Assembly: GCA_030737835.1 (NCBI GenBank)
Contig: CM060854.1
Span: 6,396,860 to 6,460,859, forward strand
Origin: Acorus gramineus
Taxonomy: Eukaryota; Streptophyta; Magnoliopsida; Acorales; Acoraceae
Length of the DNA stretch: 64,000 bases
Direction of reading: 5' to 3'
The translations under genes were made by a program, and so were the position numbers. Shown piece by piece: positions 11,831-23,210 of this stretch; the first letter of the stretch is position 1; every line of letters starts with the position of its first letter. Below the pieces are notes generated by a model. That model did no database searches and was not told where the DNA came from. It was given only the letters and a program-made list of their open reading frames with translations.

Positions 11831-12849
11831 CTTCTAGTTCTTTAGTATATGCTCAAATGAATAGTTCAACCCATCATCGTGTACCATGGATATCCAAGAC
11901 GGTCATGTCAAATCATAAAGATCATAGAACTTCTAGTTTATATGAGTAAATATGAATATTTATAATAACCCATAGGAGAGATACTCCATAATTTTAAAAT
12001 GGCATATGTTGAAATGCATATCTTCAGTAGACATCTTCTGGATCTACATGAATACAATGCATCGTTGATACAAAATTTTGTATCTCTTGATAATATGATA
12101 TCTGCCCTTCTAGAGCTTTCGACCAAGTTTATAATACCAAAAATAATATTATCATTTGCATTAATTAATGTTAAACTCAAAAAATAAGATAAATATGAAA
12201 GTGCATTTCATATAATAAAAAAAATAAAATAAAGACGTAAATATAAAATTGACAAATATCTAATCATATATCAAGTACATGACCAATAAGTTGTTTAAGC
12301 GTACTTCAGGTATGCAACCAATTTAAAGATTTGGACGTACTTCAGGTACGTGACCAAAATTATGTTATGAAATACCAAATAGATGACAATAATTTTCCTT
12401 TGCATTTTAGTGGTTTGTTCTGCAACCCTTTTCCCTTCAATTATGCTTTTGTTTAATAGCAAATCACTTCTAGTGATTTGAGATATTTTACAAACTTTAT
12501 GATTGTTGTGCTTTCTCAACTATATAAATCATGATCTCATCATTCATGACCACAACTTTCATGGCGAACATAAAATAAAATGCATTTACTTCGGGTAATG
12601 ATGCTATGCCATTGAGTTGAGTTACATGATATTGTAAAAAAAATCGTTGTTCGGCAACGAGAATATATAAAATTAATGTTCTCAATATTGCTACAACTGG
12701 AGCATATTTGAGGCATAATGGCCGGTGGACCTTTGTCAATGAGGTATTAATCTTTAAATCCTCTTCATTATGATGATGATGGTGAAATCTAATCATAATT
12801 TACATGTTCCTGCTGGGATACATGGATCTTTTTTTTTTTTATTATTTGG

Positions 12850-13260
12850 TCCTTCAAGGACCCGAAAAATATATCATATAACTTTTGTTTGGTCCTACAG
12901 GGACACGAGCAATCATGATTTTTGTATAGTCCTTCAGGGATAGAACAAAATAAAATTTTACATGATCCTTCAAAGATTCATATAATCATAATTTTTGTAC
13001 AGTCCTTCAGGGATAAAATAAAATAAAATTTGTATGATCCTTCATGGATACAATACAATCGTAATCCTTCAGGGACATTTTTAATCATATCTTTTACATG
13101 ATTCTTCAAGGATCTATGTAATAATTTTTGTAGTCCTTCAGGGATAGAATAAAATTTGCATGGTCTTATTGGAACACATTATTCATAACTTCTACATGGT
13201 CCTTCAGGGATCCATGTAATTACAATTTTTATATGATCCTATAGGAACACATGACATTGT
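12850..13260 (-). repeat. Degenerate tandem repeats around TCCTTCAGGGA in the copia leader
   Basis: Roughly ten units of 40-60 bases, each holding a variant of GGTCCTTCAGGGA followed by AT-rich sequence with ATCATAATTTTT. The same motif recurs near 12310-12350 as GTACTTCAGGTACG. It lies between the 5' leader and the pol remnant, where gag is expected. Spacers vary and are similar to each other, so this is not CRISPR-like. Confidence 0.8.
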
Positions 13261-13742
13261 AACATTAAAATGAATTTCAAATCAAATATAAATATCAAAT
13301 TAATTGATATTTGTGAGAACTTCTGGTTCTACACATAGATGTATAATATTTAAATTTTAATAAAAGATGACAAACATGGAACAGTTACATGAAAAATAAA
13401 TAATCAAATGATAGATGCCACATACTGTTGCATGGGAAAATTGCATACTAGTTTTCATAAATTAATCATATCATAACATATGTATGAAAAAATTTCACGG
13501 GGATTGCATGCATGGAAAATAAAAGATAGATGTATGCAGTACATCAGATGAAAATAAAAGATAGATGTATACGGGTTCTACACATAATTTGCATACGGTT
13601 CCATGCATATTGAAAAAAATTAATCATATGTATGTAGTAGATGATTTACATAAAAATACATAACATCAAGGGAGAGTATATTTTTGATATAGATCATTAA
13701 GAACCCATCGATACAAACCTTTCTCTTTAACAAAGAGCTTCT

Positions 13743-13755
13743 CGTGCTGATAACG
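13743..13755 (-). other. Copia primer-binding site
   Basis: Minus-strand TTATCAGCACGAG just inside the 5' LTR end, the tRNA-primed start typical of one group of plant copia elements. A second copy lies next to the left LTR (8407-8419). Confidence 0.65.
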
Positions 13756-14085
13756 TGTTGTAAACTAAATAGAATATGATATATAAGAGTATATAAACAA
13801 AACACACAAGTATATAGAGAAAAGAAGTAGAGAGAGATTTTTTATTCAATATTTGTTGGTTGATGGAATACAAGAGAAATCCCTCTATTTATAGGGTGCA
13901 TAGAGGAATCCCAAAGGTGGGGAGTTACAAGTCTATAGAGGTGAGGGAAAGATAGTGGGGTAATAATGAAAGTGTTATGAAATAGAAGAGTGAGGGAGGT
14001 TATGGAGTTGAATGAGGGGGTTATAGAGTTGAAGAGTGGGGGAGGTTATGGGTTAGAGAAGTGGTGGTTATCCACCATATTCACA
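13756..14085 (-). repeat. Copia LTR (5' LTR)
   Basis: Same length as 8420-8749 and differing at only a few positions, implying fairly recent insertion or recombination. Outside it, the 240-base dispersed repeat (14088-14325) begins. Confidence 0.85.
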
Positions 14086-14087
14086 AT

Positions 14088-14325
14088 AGAAACAACAAAA
14101 ATAAATGTTAATTACATCTTTTAAAGTTATTCAAAAAATAAAAAAAGATAATGTATTAAAGTTCATGTAAGATAAAAAGAAGTTTTAATAAATAAAACAA
14201 ACATAAAAGATGTAAATCTAGCTAAACAAATAAAAAATATATAACAAATAGGAACACACTGTGGTTTCGAAAAGCAAATATCCAATTAACAATTAAAAAA
14301 AAATTGTGGGCCCCCGTTTTGATCC
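14088..14325. repeat. About 240 bp dispersed repeat, copy 2
   Basis: Near-identical to 3943-4186. Both end at GTGGGCCCCCGTTTTGAT and then diverge. Its left edge coincides with the copia LTR boundary. Confidence 0.85.
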
Positions 14326-15590
14326 GGTGAGTGGGTGAGTATTGTGCAAATATTATTGAAATTGTTTGTTTTTTGCGCAGTGAGTGGGAGAGTCATCTAG
14401 AACACCGCTAATCTACAAATTCACACCCAAACACTGTATATGTTAACTAAAATAAACACACGCAAGTTTCACACGCAAGTTGGAAACTTCCGTGTACCGT
14501 TAAAATTAATAATTTAATTAAAATTTCCAACCACAGAAGTTTTTTAAACAACTTCCAACATCCCTGCAAAATTGATTTAAAATAAATTTTCACACACAAA
14601 AAATAATTAAACACAAAAGATTATTCATGCAAATTGCAAACTAATATCTATTTCTAACTCCCACAGCCAGTTTGCAAGCGTCATCTTTTATTTTGAGTAT
14701 CTCACCTTTGAAAAAGATTTCGTCGAAACATCGTAGAGTGGGGGAAGGGGGTAGCATGAGTTTCATGCATCAGATTGGACGAGTGTGCATTGGATGTGAC
14801 GAGTGTGAAAGGGGCAGACACGGAAAGCGGAGTCAAAACCTTTTTTACTCCTTTTGACTGTGTGCCCGGTTTTTCCTAGGAGTCTCATTTTTTTTTTTCT
14901 ATCGCTTCTTTGTTCTCTGCTATCTTTGTTTTTTTTCTATCGCTTTCTTTGTTCTCTTCTATCTTTGTTTTTTGTCAGCCATTATCCGTTTTGAATTAAT
15001 TTGAAATGGAAATGCCCAAATTTACTCAAAAAAAAAAAAAAAAAAAAATCCCACAGCCAGTTAAAAAAAAGATATTACTGGGGAAAGTCTCATGTGCATC
15101 TCTTCGTGTATCACCCACGTATTTTGATTTAGGTAAGTAATTAAATGTATATGTATTTTTATAAGAAAATTATATAATAAAATATATATTTTATAAGTGA
15201 ATTGTTAATACCCACTTGTTTACAATGTACGTACTACAATGCGCGAAAAAAAAACAAGGTGCTTCTCAAGTTGATCTCCTCTAAAATTTTAACCAACCAA
15301 AACATTCAGAGCTATTTAAGAAACTAACACACAACTTAATTGTTAGTGAAACTGAGATATTGCATTCCCGGATGCAGATAAAAGACTGCAATTGTAACAT
15401 CCCACAAGACATATATATAGATCCTAGACCACACATAAATTATACTAAAGGAGCACATTCAAATCTCAACAGGCACGAATCCCATACAACTTATATATGT
15501 ATCTAAAACAAACAAACCAAACACCATCATATGAAAAAAAAAAAAAAAAAACTTGAGCTTCTCCGGATGGGCTACCGGAGCTGTGGCCGA
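14326..15590. other. Gene-free spacer with a short tandem repeat
   Basis: No exon recognised. At about 14893-14985 a unit of roughly 45-50 bases containing TCTATCGCTT.CTTTGTTCTC and TATCTTTGTTTTTT occurs twice. A long A run lies near 15030. The short ORF at 14672-14857 has no recognisable features. Confidence 0.6.
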
Positions 15591-15593
15591 TGT

Positions 15594-17752
15594 TCATTGC
15601 AATGTAGTTGGAAGTCCGCGGCGGGATCGGTGAAGAGTCTGCGGTGAACGCCCGGGCACGACGTACTGGTTGGCCTGGAGGATCAAGTTTAACACATTGT
15701 TCATGCTGGCGGTTGACTGATTCCTGTAGGCCCTAACAAGCTTGAGCAGCCGGTCCAGGAAATAGAGGCCCATGACCAACCATGTCAGTAGCGGGATTGG
15801 GTAGAGCTCAGGCGAACTCGTAAGCTGGGTTCCTATTTCACATAACAATTTTCAAAATTGATGCTCATAATATTATCATATTAAAAACAAATTCTAATAA
15901 AATAGGAAAAATAAATAACAAACAGTAATTTAAAAAAAAAAATGAAAATAACACATACTAAAAATTTGAAAAAGACAGAATAAAAAGTAAACAAAAATAA
16001 AGCAAAAAATTGAAAATCAAGCATATAAATATGAAATATAACACATAACCTAACAAATTTTATTTTATTTTTTTGGTAAAGCAGCCAGTGCATAGAAGAC
16101 AATCCAATTAAGATAGAAATAAAATAAGTAGAAAACAACAAACAAAAACCAAGATACAAGAAGAAAGAAATGCATAATTTTCTAAAATGAATATATAAAA
16201 AAGGCAAGAAATCTTAATAATATTAGAAGTAATATATATATTTTTTTGGAATCTAAGGTACCTTGGGTGGGGGCCTTTCGCCGCGACCTTACTCGCTTGT
16301 GTCGAAGGCCGGCCCTACGAGGCCCTCCGTGAAGAAGAGGTCTTCGAGCTTTGGGTGGGCTGCGGTTGCCCCTTGCGAAGGCTCTCGTGTCGTTGAAGGC
16401 GGGGAGAGAAGGCATCGCGGGCCGGGCCGGGCCGGGCTTGGAGGAGCAGCCCGCGGACTTGTACTCGAGGATCGCGGTGGTGGTGGTGGTGTTGTCGAAG
16501 GCCACGCCTTCCGCGCTGGGGTAGGCCCTCGCGGCGATGTAGTACCGGCCCGCGGGCTGGTTCATGGTGACGAGCACGTCCGTGGTCTGGCCCGGCCCGA
16601 GCATGATCACGCTGGTGGTGAACGGTTTCGTGTAGGAAGCGTCGGTGGCGACGACTGTCATCAGATGGCCCTCGATGGAGACGAAGAGCTTGGTGGTCAT
16701 GGCGGCGTTGATGACTCTGTAGAGGTTGGTCTCACCGGCGCTCACCGGGAGGATGACCGTGTCAGAGCTCGAGCAGTTGTAGAGGTCGCCGGGCTGGCCG
16801 TTGATGGTGAAGGTGCCGGAGATGTTTGATGCGCCACCCGTGCGAGGCGCTTTCCACCACTCCCCTGCACACATGCGCACGTACACAGACCGTGTGAACG
16901 ATTCGAAGTCCATTTTTTTTTTTTTGAAAAGATAGTCATTATATAACTCAGTGATGCTTACATAAGTACGAAGTTTACTAACATGTTGACAAGAACAAGT
17001 AGAAGAGAGAAAAAATTACAAAAATACGGAGAAAATTACAAAAATTACAAAAATATGTCCACCGAATATTAAAGATCAAGTTGGATATTAGAAGACTAAC
17101 CGAGGATGAGTGGGTCCTCCCGCTTGGGCTCGGGAAAGGGGTAGGAAGAGCCAGCCTTCGGTCGGATTATGAGTGGGCCATAGACGGTTAAGGGCATACT
17201 GGAGCTCTGGGCGTGCCACCAGAACGTGCCCTCCTCGCTATCGATTGTGAATCGGTAGGTGTACTTCCCACCAGGCCTTATCGGGCACTGTGTCACGAAC
17301 CCCGGCCCGTCCGCGCACGCCGTCCTCTTCTGTGTCACCCCATGCCTTAAATACAAGAACAAGCGCATGTGATTAGTCATATGTATGAGACAGAATTCAA
17401 TCAGCCTTAGCTGTAATGGGTGCTTACCAGTGGAGGGTGACGTTGTGGGCAACGTGGTTTACGACGCTGACCACCAGGGTGTCACCGTTGCGGACCTCGA
17501 GGGTCGGACCAGGGAACTGGCCGTTCACGGTGATGATTTTGTGAGTGTCGCACAGCCTCTTCACTGGCGTTGTTTGGATCTGTAAAAGCATTGTTTTATG
17601 TTGTTGATCAGAATGAAAAATGTAGTATTAGTAGGAGAAGATTAATTGAATGGTGGAGTACTTACAACAAAGTGATGATGGTTAACTTCAGCTGAAGTTT
17701 GAGCAGAGAAGAGGAAGAACCATAAGAGGAAGCAATAATTTTGAAACTCCAT
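15594..17752 (-). pseudogene. Laccase (multicopper oxidase), truncated pseudogene
   Basis: Exon 1a (17752 down to about 17666) encodes a hydrophobic signal peptide from MEFQNYCFLLWFF and ends HHHFV. Exon 1b (17579-17428) reads IQTTPVKRLCDTHKIITVNG and ends at the first copper motif HWHG, whose codons are split by the intron. Exon 2 (about 17345-17101) carries the DGPGFVTQCPIRPG region. Exon 3 (16864 to about 16390) carries GEWWKAP, the [13 protein letters not shown] region and [18 protein letters not shown]. Laccases normally have WWHAH as the second copper site; here it is WWHAQ, losing a copper-ligand histidine. After AFNDT the frame shifts. Only a scrambled scrap resembling the STASMNNV/FTADSSPIPPR region remains at 15850-15594, and the last cupredoxin domain with its copper sites is absent. 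Family role: oxidation of phenolics in the apoplast; this copy should be inactive. Confidence 0.85.
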
Positions 17753-17850
17753 ATATCTTAATCGCCGCTTGTGATGCCTAATGCCTTCCGTCTCTATTGA
17801 TTCGATCAGTTTCTTTTATTGAAATGTAAGAGAGGGGAGATCCATCTATT

Positions 17851-17860
17851 GCATATATAG
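17851..17860 (-). promoter_or_regulatory. Probable TATA box of the laccase gene
   Basis: Minus-strand CTATATATGC lies about 100 bases upstream of the laccase ATG (17752), a normal spacing for a plant promoter with a short leader. Confidence 0.5.
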
Positions 17861-17965
17861 AAAGATTGTAGGCTAGAAGAGTAGTTGTGGTTGTTGTAAA
17901 AATGGATCATAACCATCGTCGTCCCTCTCGTCGTCCCCCTCTGACGATGAACTGTTTGTAAAAAA

Positions 17966-18922
17966 GGTTAAAAGACATCTAAGTCCCCACAAACATGAGA
18001 AAACCCATATAAGTCCCTACTAAAATTAGGATAGACGTACGAGTCCCTGAAAACTCAGAAAAACCCAATTACCATCTCTAAGCTAAATTTCCATCCAAAC
18101 TTAACAGAATATTCCCATAATATTCTATCACGTATAATTTGATTGACATTGAAGTCCTTATAAACACTCATAAAAACAAATTAGTCCCTGCAAAAGAAAA
18201 AATTGCCTCTGAAAGACTTTTACATTAAATTGTGTACACATTGCAGTCCCTATAAACAATCATAAAGATAAATTAGTCCTTGCAAAAGATAAAATTGCCC
18301 CTGAAAGACTTTTACATTTAATTGGATAGACATTACAGTCCTTATAAATAATCGTAAAGACAAATTGGTACATGTAAAAGACAAAAATGCCCCTGAAGAA
18401 TTTTTACATTTAATTGTGTAGAAATTGCAGTCTTTTAGAGGGTATTTAATTTTTAAATTGCAATGTATGCACAATTAAATGTAAAAATTCTTCAAGGATA
18501 TTTTTGTCTTTTAGAGGGACCAATTTGTCTTTACGATTGTTTATAAGGACTGTAATGTCTATTCAATTACATGTAAAAATCTTTCAAGAACAATTTTATC
18601 TTTTGCGGGGACTAATTCGTCTTTATGATTATTTATAGGGATTATAATATATACACAATTTAATGTAAAAGTCTTTTAAATGCAATTTTATCTTTTGTAG
18701 GGACTAAATTATCTTTATGACTGTTTATAAGGACTTCAATGTCTACACAATTATATGTGATGGAATATTCTAGGAATATTTCGTTAAATTTGGATGGAAA
18801 TTTAACTCAGGGATGATAATTGGGTTTTTCTGAGTTTTCAGGGACTCGTACGTCTGTCCCAATTTTAGTAGGGACTTATATAAATTTTTTCATGTTTATA
18901 GGGACTTAAATGTCATTAACCC
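17966..18922. mobile_element. Foldback element, about 0.96 kb, almost entirely inverted arms
   Basis: The left half (GGTTAAAAGACATCTAAGTC, then AAGTCCCTACTAAAATTAGG) is answered in reverse by the right half (CCAATTTTAGTAGGGACTT, then GGGACTTAAATGTCATTAACC). Each arm holds three to four tandem units of about 85-90 bases built on AAATTAGTCC..GCAAAAGA and CTGAAAGACTTTTACATTTA. A candidate 9-base target duplication with one mismatch flanks it: TTGTAAAAA at 17957-17965 and TTGAAAAAA at 18923-18931. This fits a Mutator-like foldback MITE. The short ORF within it is a by-product of the repeat. Confidence 0.85.
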
Positions 18923-19189
18923 TTGAAAAAAACATTTGTGTGTGTGAAGCATTTGTGTGTGTGACGGTTTTTTTTTTTTTTTTTTTGTTATTTTTTTTTA
19001 GTTTAAAAGTTGCACGTACGATGAACCGCAACGGTTTGGAATGTCGTGTGCGCCACGTGTAAGGAAGAAAAATGGATGTAAAGAATGGAATCGGCGGCTG
19101 AAGATGACCAAACGCGAAGACGCCCACAATAATAATAAGGGCAATTAGCATAGTTTGTATTGTTTAAACAAAAATTATCAAAAATAATA

Positions 19190-19660
19190 ATGGTGAAAAA
19201 ATATTTATAAAAAATAGCACTAGTCAGCGCTGATCATTTTTATTTTAATTTTTAATTTTTACGCTGAAGACACCGTATATAAGACGCCTTGAGTGATTTT
19301 TCGTTTTCAAAAGAGACGTTATATATATAAAGCATTTCCTTTGATATTTAATCCTCACTAGTGGGCGCACCGTTGCAAAAGAGACGTCGTATATATAAGG
19401 CGCTTTCCTTTAGAAACAAAAAACACTAGAGACGCTATATATATACGATGCCTCATGCATTTCATATTTGTGCCCTAGTGGGCCCGCCGTTGCAAAGGAG
19501 GTGCCGTATAGTATATATACAGCGCCTTTCTCTAAAATAGAAAAACACTGGAGGCGCCATATATATGACGCAGCCAGGCATTTTTCTGACCCATAACCAG
19601 GGGCACCAATACAAAGGAGACGTCATATATTTATGGCGCCTCCAATGTTAAACCTGCAGC
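19190..19660. repeat. Tandem units with palindromic GGCGC-TATATATA-GCGCC cores
   Basis: About five units of 70-120 bases, each with a core such as GACGTCGTATATATAAGGCGC or GGCGCCATATATATGACGC separated by GTTGCAAAGGAG-type spacers. The design resembles the element at 44555-45300, so it is probably part of a degraded transposon together with the coding remnant at 19830-20330. Confidence 0.7.
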
Positions 19661-19829
19661 AAAATCATGCATAAATAACAAGTATTATTTGTACAATGAA
19701 TTAATCTGTACAGAAAATAGTTTGCATTTACAAACATACAATAATTTTAATTAACAAACCGACAGTACGAAAAAGAGTTTGCAGCCAAGATACAATAGTT
19801 TTCGTTAACAATCATCCAAACACTTTTTT

Positions 19830-20330
19830 CCATATATTTTGTTTAGTTTTCCTAAGAGCTGGAGGTGCTGAAGAAGAATGTGCATCAGTGGGTTGAGATG
19901 GTAGTATCACTGGTTGAGCAGGTGTGGTAAACTCGTCAGATCGACGTGGAGTACCAATAATTCCAAATTTTTTGCATGGTCCACGTGTATATGTCTGCTA
20001 AGGTCTCGTGGACGTCGATGAACTGTGTGGATCATCTGGAATGTGATCTGGAATTGGATCCGGTTGGTGTGGCTGCTTATGTACATCTTGATCAAAGTGT
20101 ACCAAATAGCTGAATAGCTCCTCAATTGTGAACAAGGGCTCAGATTCACTGAAATCAGCCCCTGTCACGTCATCGTAGAGGCGATCATACATTGATGCAA
20201 CATAGAAGCTCTGATACTATGATTGCTCCCAATTCTCAAATACCCTCTCTATAGCCTTACATTTAGCACGGTGTGCCTTAGAATAAGAGATTGTACGTGT
20301 AGTGATGATCGACATGTATCCTATCAACAA
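19830..20330 (-). pseudogene. Unrecognised decayed coding remnant, probably transposon-derived
   Basis: One minus-strand frame stays largely open apart from two stops. It includes KAIERVFENWEQS, then YQSFYVASMYDRLYDD, then an acidic and histidine/proline-rich stretch (SESEPLFTIEELFSYL, DPIPDHIPDDPH), and a Ser/Pro-rich tail. I do not recognise the family. Position next to the palindromic repeats suggests the 3' end of a transposon gene. A degraded host gene is also possible. Confidence 0.4.
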
Positions 20331-21644
20331 TCTCAATAGGATTGATCTTCAAATTATGGCGGATTGTAGGCATGATAAGTTGTGAGATATATAATGCATT
20401 AAAAATGTAAAAAATTATATGTAAATGACGATTTTACTCCTCCAAATATATTATAAAACTCTACCAGAGAGATAAAATTGTTGTTTGTAAAATTTTTTTT
20501 ACAATTTTAACACATTATAAGGGATTTTTGGTATATTGTATTTTACCCCTAGGCTTGTTGAGATTATTATTTGAAATGAATTCTTGGTGCCTTTTTTTAT
20601 TTATTTAGTTTTATTTTTATTCAGGTATTTTGGTATATTGTAAGGGTGGACTATTTGATTTGAATTAATAAAAAAAGGTATTTATTTTTAGTTGGTAAAT
20701 TATTAATATGGGTTTTCTCATTTATTTAGTGATTGTGTGTAAGTTTGGATTTCACTCTCATATTCCTTATTTTAATCCTTCGTTCCTATGATCATTATGT
20801 TCAGATTAAATTATTTTTTACATTTCCATATAATCCACCCAAGTTTGAGGCCAGTCAAACGAGAAACCTCTTTCTGGATTAAATTATCGAACTAACCATA
20901 AATCCGCCATGCGATGAAACGGGGTAGTATGATTTGATAATCAATTATTATTAAATAATATTTGTGTTGTCTACTTGTCTACACTCGCATTAAGGAAATA
21001 AAGAATTTTCTCAGAAGAATTTTTTTCGAAGAAATTTTGAGTGTGTCACATATCTTATCATCTCTTAAATATTATAATAGTCTGTCAATGACATCAGAAA
21101 CTCTAATCACAAAGTCGGGCGGTGTTACGTTACGTTTTGTGTGGTGGGGGTCAATTGACCCACCACACACACACCAAAACCCAAAAAAAAACGAAAAGAA
21201 AAAAAAAAGAAAGAGGTTTAATTAACCCAACCCAGCCCAATGTAAACCTACCATTTAAAAACCAATCCCCACGTTGAAAAAGAAAAACTTGTGGACCCAA
21301 AACCCTACTATACCCAACTTAAGAAAAAAAACAAAAAGTTACGTGTAACTTCATTTTCAGTCTCGATTTAAGTTAACATACGTTTTGAATTTTTTTAAAA
21401 TAATATATTTTATCTAATGAAGTATATGATTTTATAAAAAAATGAAATATATATTTCAATGAATTACATAAATACATTTATAAAAAAATGTAAATTTTTT
21501 TTATTAAAATATATATCTTGTTAATGTGAGTATACTTTCATTATTTTTTTATGTTAATTTGAATATATCTCATTACTATATAATTGTGTATGAATAATGA
21601 ACAAAACCCATCAACATCACACCCCTCTGGCCTGAGAATTCATT

Positions 21645-21880
21645 ACTTGACAATGACAACCAAATTATTTTAGCATAATGTCTTTCTTCTTTTAAAAAAA
21701 ATTATAGTAATTCTACCTTAAAGTAATACATTAAAAAGGGGAAAATGTTAGACTCCATTCCACTTTTAGCCCAACTGTTGTCTACATTTTTTTTTACTTT
21801 TTAAAAAAAGTATACTTCTTCTAATAAAATATGTGTTTTTATAAAATATAAAATATATACTCTAATGATTTACTTGGACT
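21645..21880. repeat. 235 bp direct repeat, copy 1
   Basis: Shares ACAACCAAATTATTTTA, GGGAAAATGTTAGACTC and GTATATACTCTAAT-like steps in order with 22966-23210, in the same orientation. Non-coding. Confidence 0.7.
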
Positions 21881-22155
21881 CAGCTATAGAATGTGTAAAA
21901 AAAAAAATTCAATCTTGTTAAATAATCATCATTATGATGATAATATTAAATCATTATTATGACATTATTACTTTTCTAGTTATCATATATAGATGTTTTA
22001 AAGTTTCCTCTGTGTATCTATAAATAGAGCCTTTGACTCTTCCAATCCAATGAAATGAATCCACTTTATTCTAACAATTGACATATCATGATCACAAAAT
22101 TATTTTCAATTGTATCAAATGTAAACCACAGTATACCTCATACAATGAGTAATAT

Positions 22156-22158
<3 letters not shown>

Positions 22159-22204
<46 letters not shown>
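22159..22204. repeat. (TA)n microsatellite
   Basis: Uninterrupted TA dinucleotide tract of about 46 bases. Confidence 0.95.
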
Positions 22205-22210
<6 letters not shown>

Positions 22211-22965
22211 ATACTCTAAATGAATTGCATAGATGTATTTATAGAATATATACAAAAAAAATTATCACACCATATACTTCATTAATGTGAATATATGCTC
22301 CATTGAATTTCTATCGACGCATATGAGACTGGAAAAAAAATGTGTGTAACAACATTCAATTAAAAAATAGAGTTGTTACACTTTTTTTTTCCAGCCCCAA
22401 TATTCCAATACCATATTCGTCGATAAAAAATCATTGGAACATATACTCGCATTAACAATGTGTATGCTTAGGTAAAAAAATTCATATTTTCTATAAATAC
22501 ATTAATGTAATTTATTTGAATATATGTTTTATTTTTTATAAAAAAAAAAACATATATCTCATTAGATGAGTTTAATAATTTTTAAAAAATTCAAACTATT
22601 TGTAGACTGAAATATGATTGTACATAACATTATCCATAGAAAAACGTTTAATTTTCGAGGCGTTGCTAGAGGTGTACATAAACCCGTGGACAAGAGCCCA
22701 AACCCGTCCCGATCCCATGTATGGACAGGCTCGGTTCTAGGTTGATTTCTTCAAGGACTGGGCTTGGGCCTTGTCCTCGTGGGACGAGCACGGTTTGGAG
22801 TCCAGTCAAATGAGTCTAGCCAACCCAGGATTGAGGCCCGCCTAGAGGCTCACCCAGATCATCTTAGGCTCATGTTTTTGAGAATTTTTAAATTTTTTTT
22901 TTTTAATTATTTATTTTTTATCTCTGTATATTGAAACACCATGAGACAATGGATGAACTTGATAA

Positions 22966-23210
22966 TGTACAACCAAATTATTTTACGTAATCTTTCCTTC
23001 TTTTTTTTTTTAAAAAAAATAGTAATTATACCTTAAATTAATATATTAAAGAAGGGAAAATGTTAGACTCAACCCCATTTTTAGCTGAAATATTAGTCCA
23101 TACTCTTTTTTATTTTTTAAAAAATAGTATACATAGTCTAATTAGATATGTATTTTAAATTATAAAGTGTATATTCTAATAGTGAGTTGTATTAATAAAA
23201 AATTTCAATG
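22966..23210. repeat. 235 bp direct repeat, copy 2
   Basis: Diverged partner of 21645-21880, same orientation. Confidence 0.7.

Larger units (their letters stand above)
8055..14085 (-). mobile_element. Composite Ty1/copia retrotransposon (two LTRs plus an extra partial leader)
   Basis: Two near-identical 330-base LTRs (8420-8749 and 13756-14085) bracket an internal region with copia integrase, reverse transcriptase and RNase H remnants on the minus strand. A primer-binding-type site (TTATCAGCACGAG on the minus strand) lies inside the right LTR, and a purine tract (AAGGGGGAGTG on the minus strand) adjoins the left LTR. These define the right LTR as 5' and the left as 3'. The left LTR is also followed outward by another primer-binding site and about 360 bases of leader (8055-8419), matching 13390-13755. 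It therefore served as the 5' LTR of a second, now truncated copy. Gag and the integrase core are missing. Confidence 0.85.

Noticed and set aside
12850..13260. Regularly spaced short repeats resembling a CRISPR array
   Set aside because: Spacers are similar to one another, repeats are degenerate, unit length varies, and the host is a plant; this is retroelement leader amplification.
14672..14857. 61-codon plus-strand ORF
   Set aside because: No recognisable domain, no splice partner, and AT-rich surroundings; treated as chance.
16263..16829. Long plus-strand ORF of 188 codons
   Set aside because: It is the antisense shadow of the GC-rich laccase exon 3; the minus-strand frame has clear laccase motifs.
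18250..18474. ORF with repeated CNLKIKYPLKDCNF-like phrases
   Set aside because: Produced by the tandem units of the foldback element; not a protein.
22670..22870. GC-richer patch resembling a hAT-type non-autonomous element
   Set aside because: Wording is suggestive but I could not define terminal inverted repeats or a target duplication, so it is only mentioned in the interval note.
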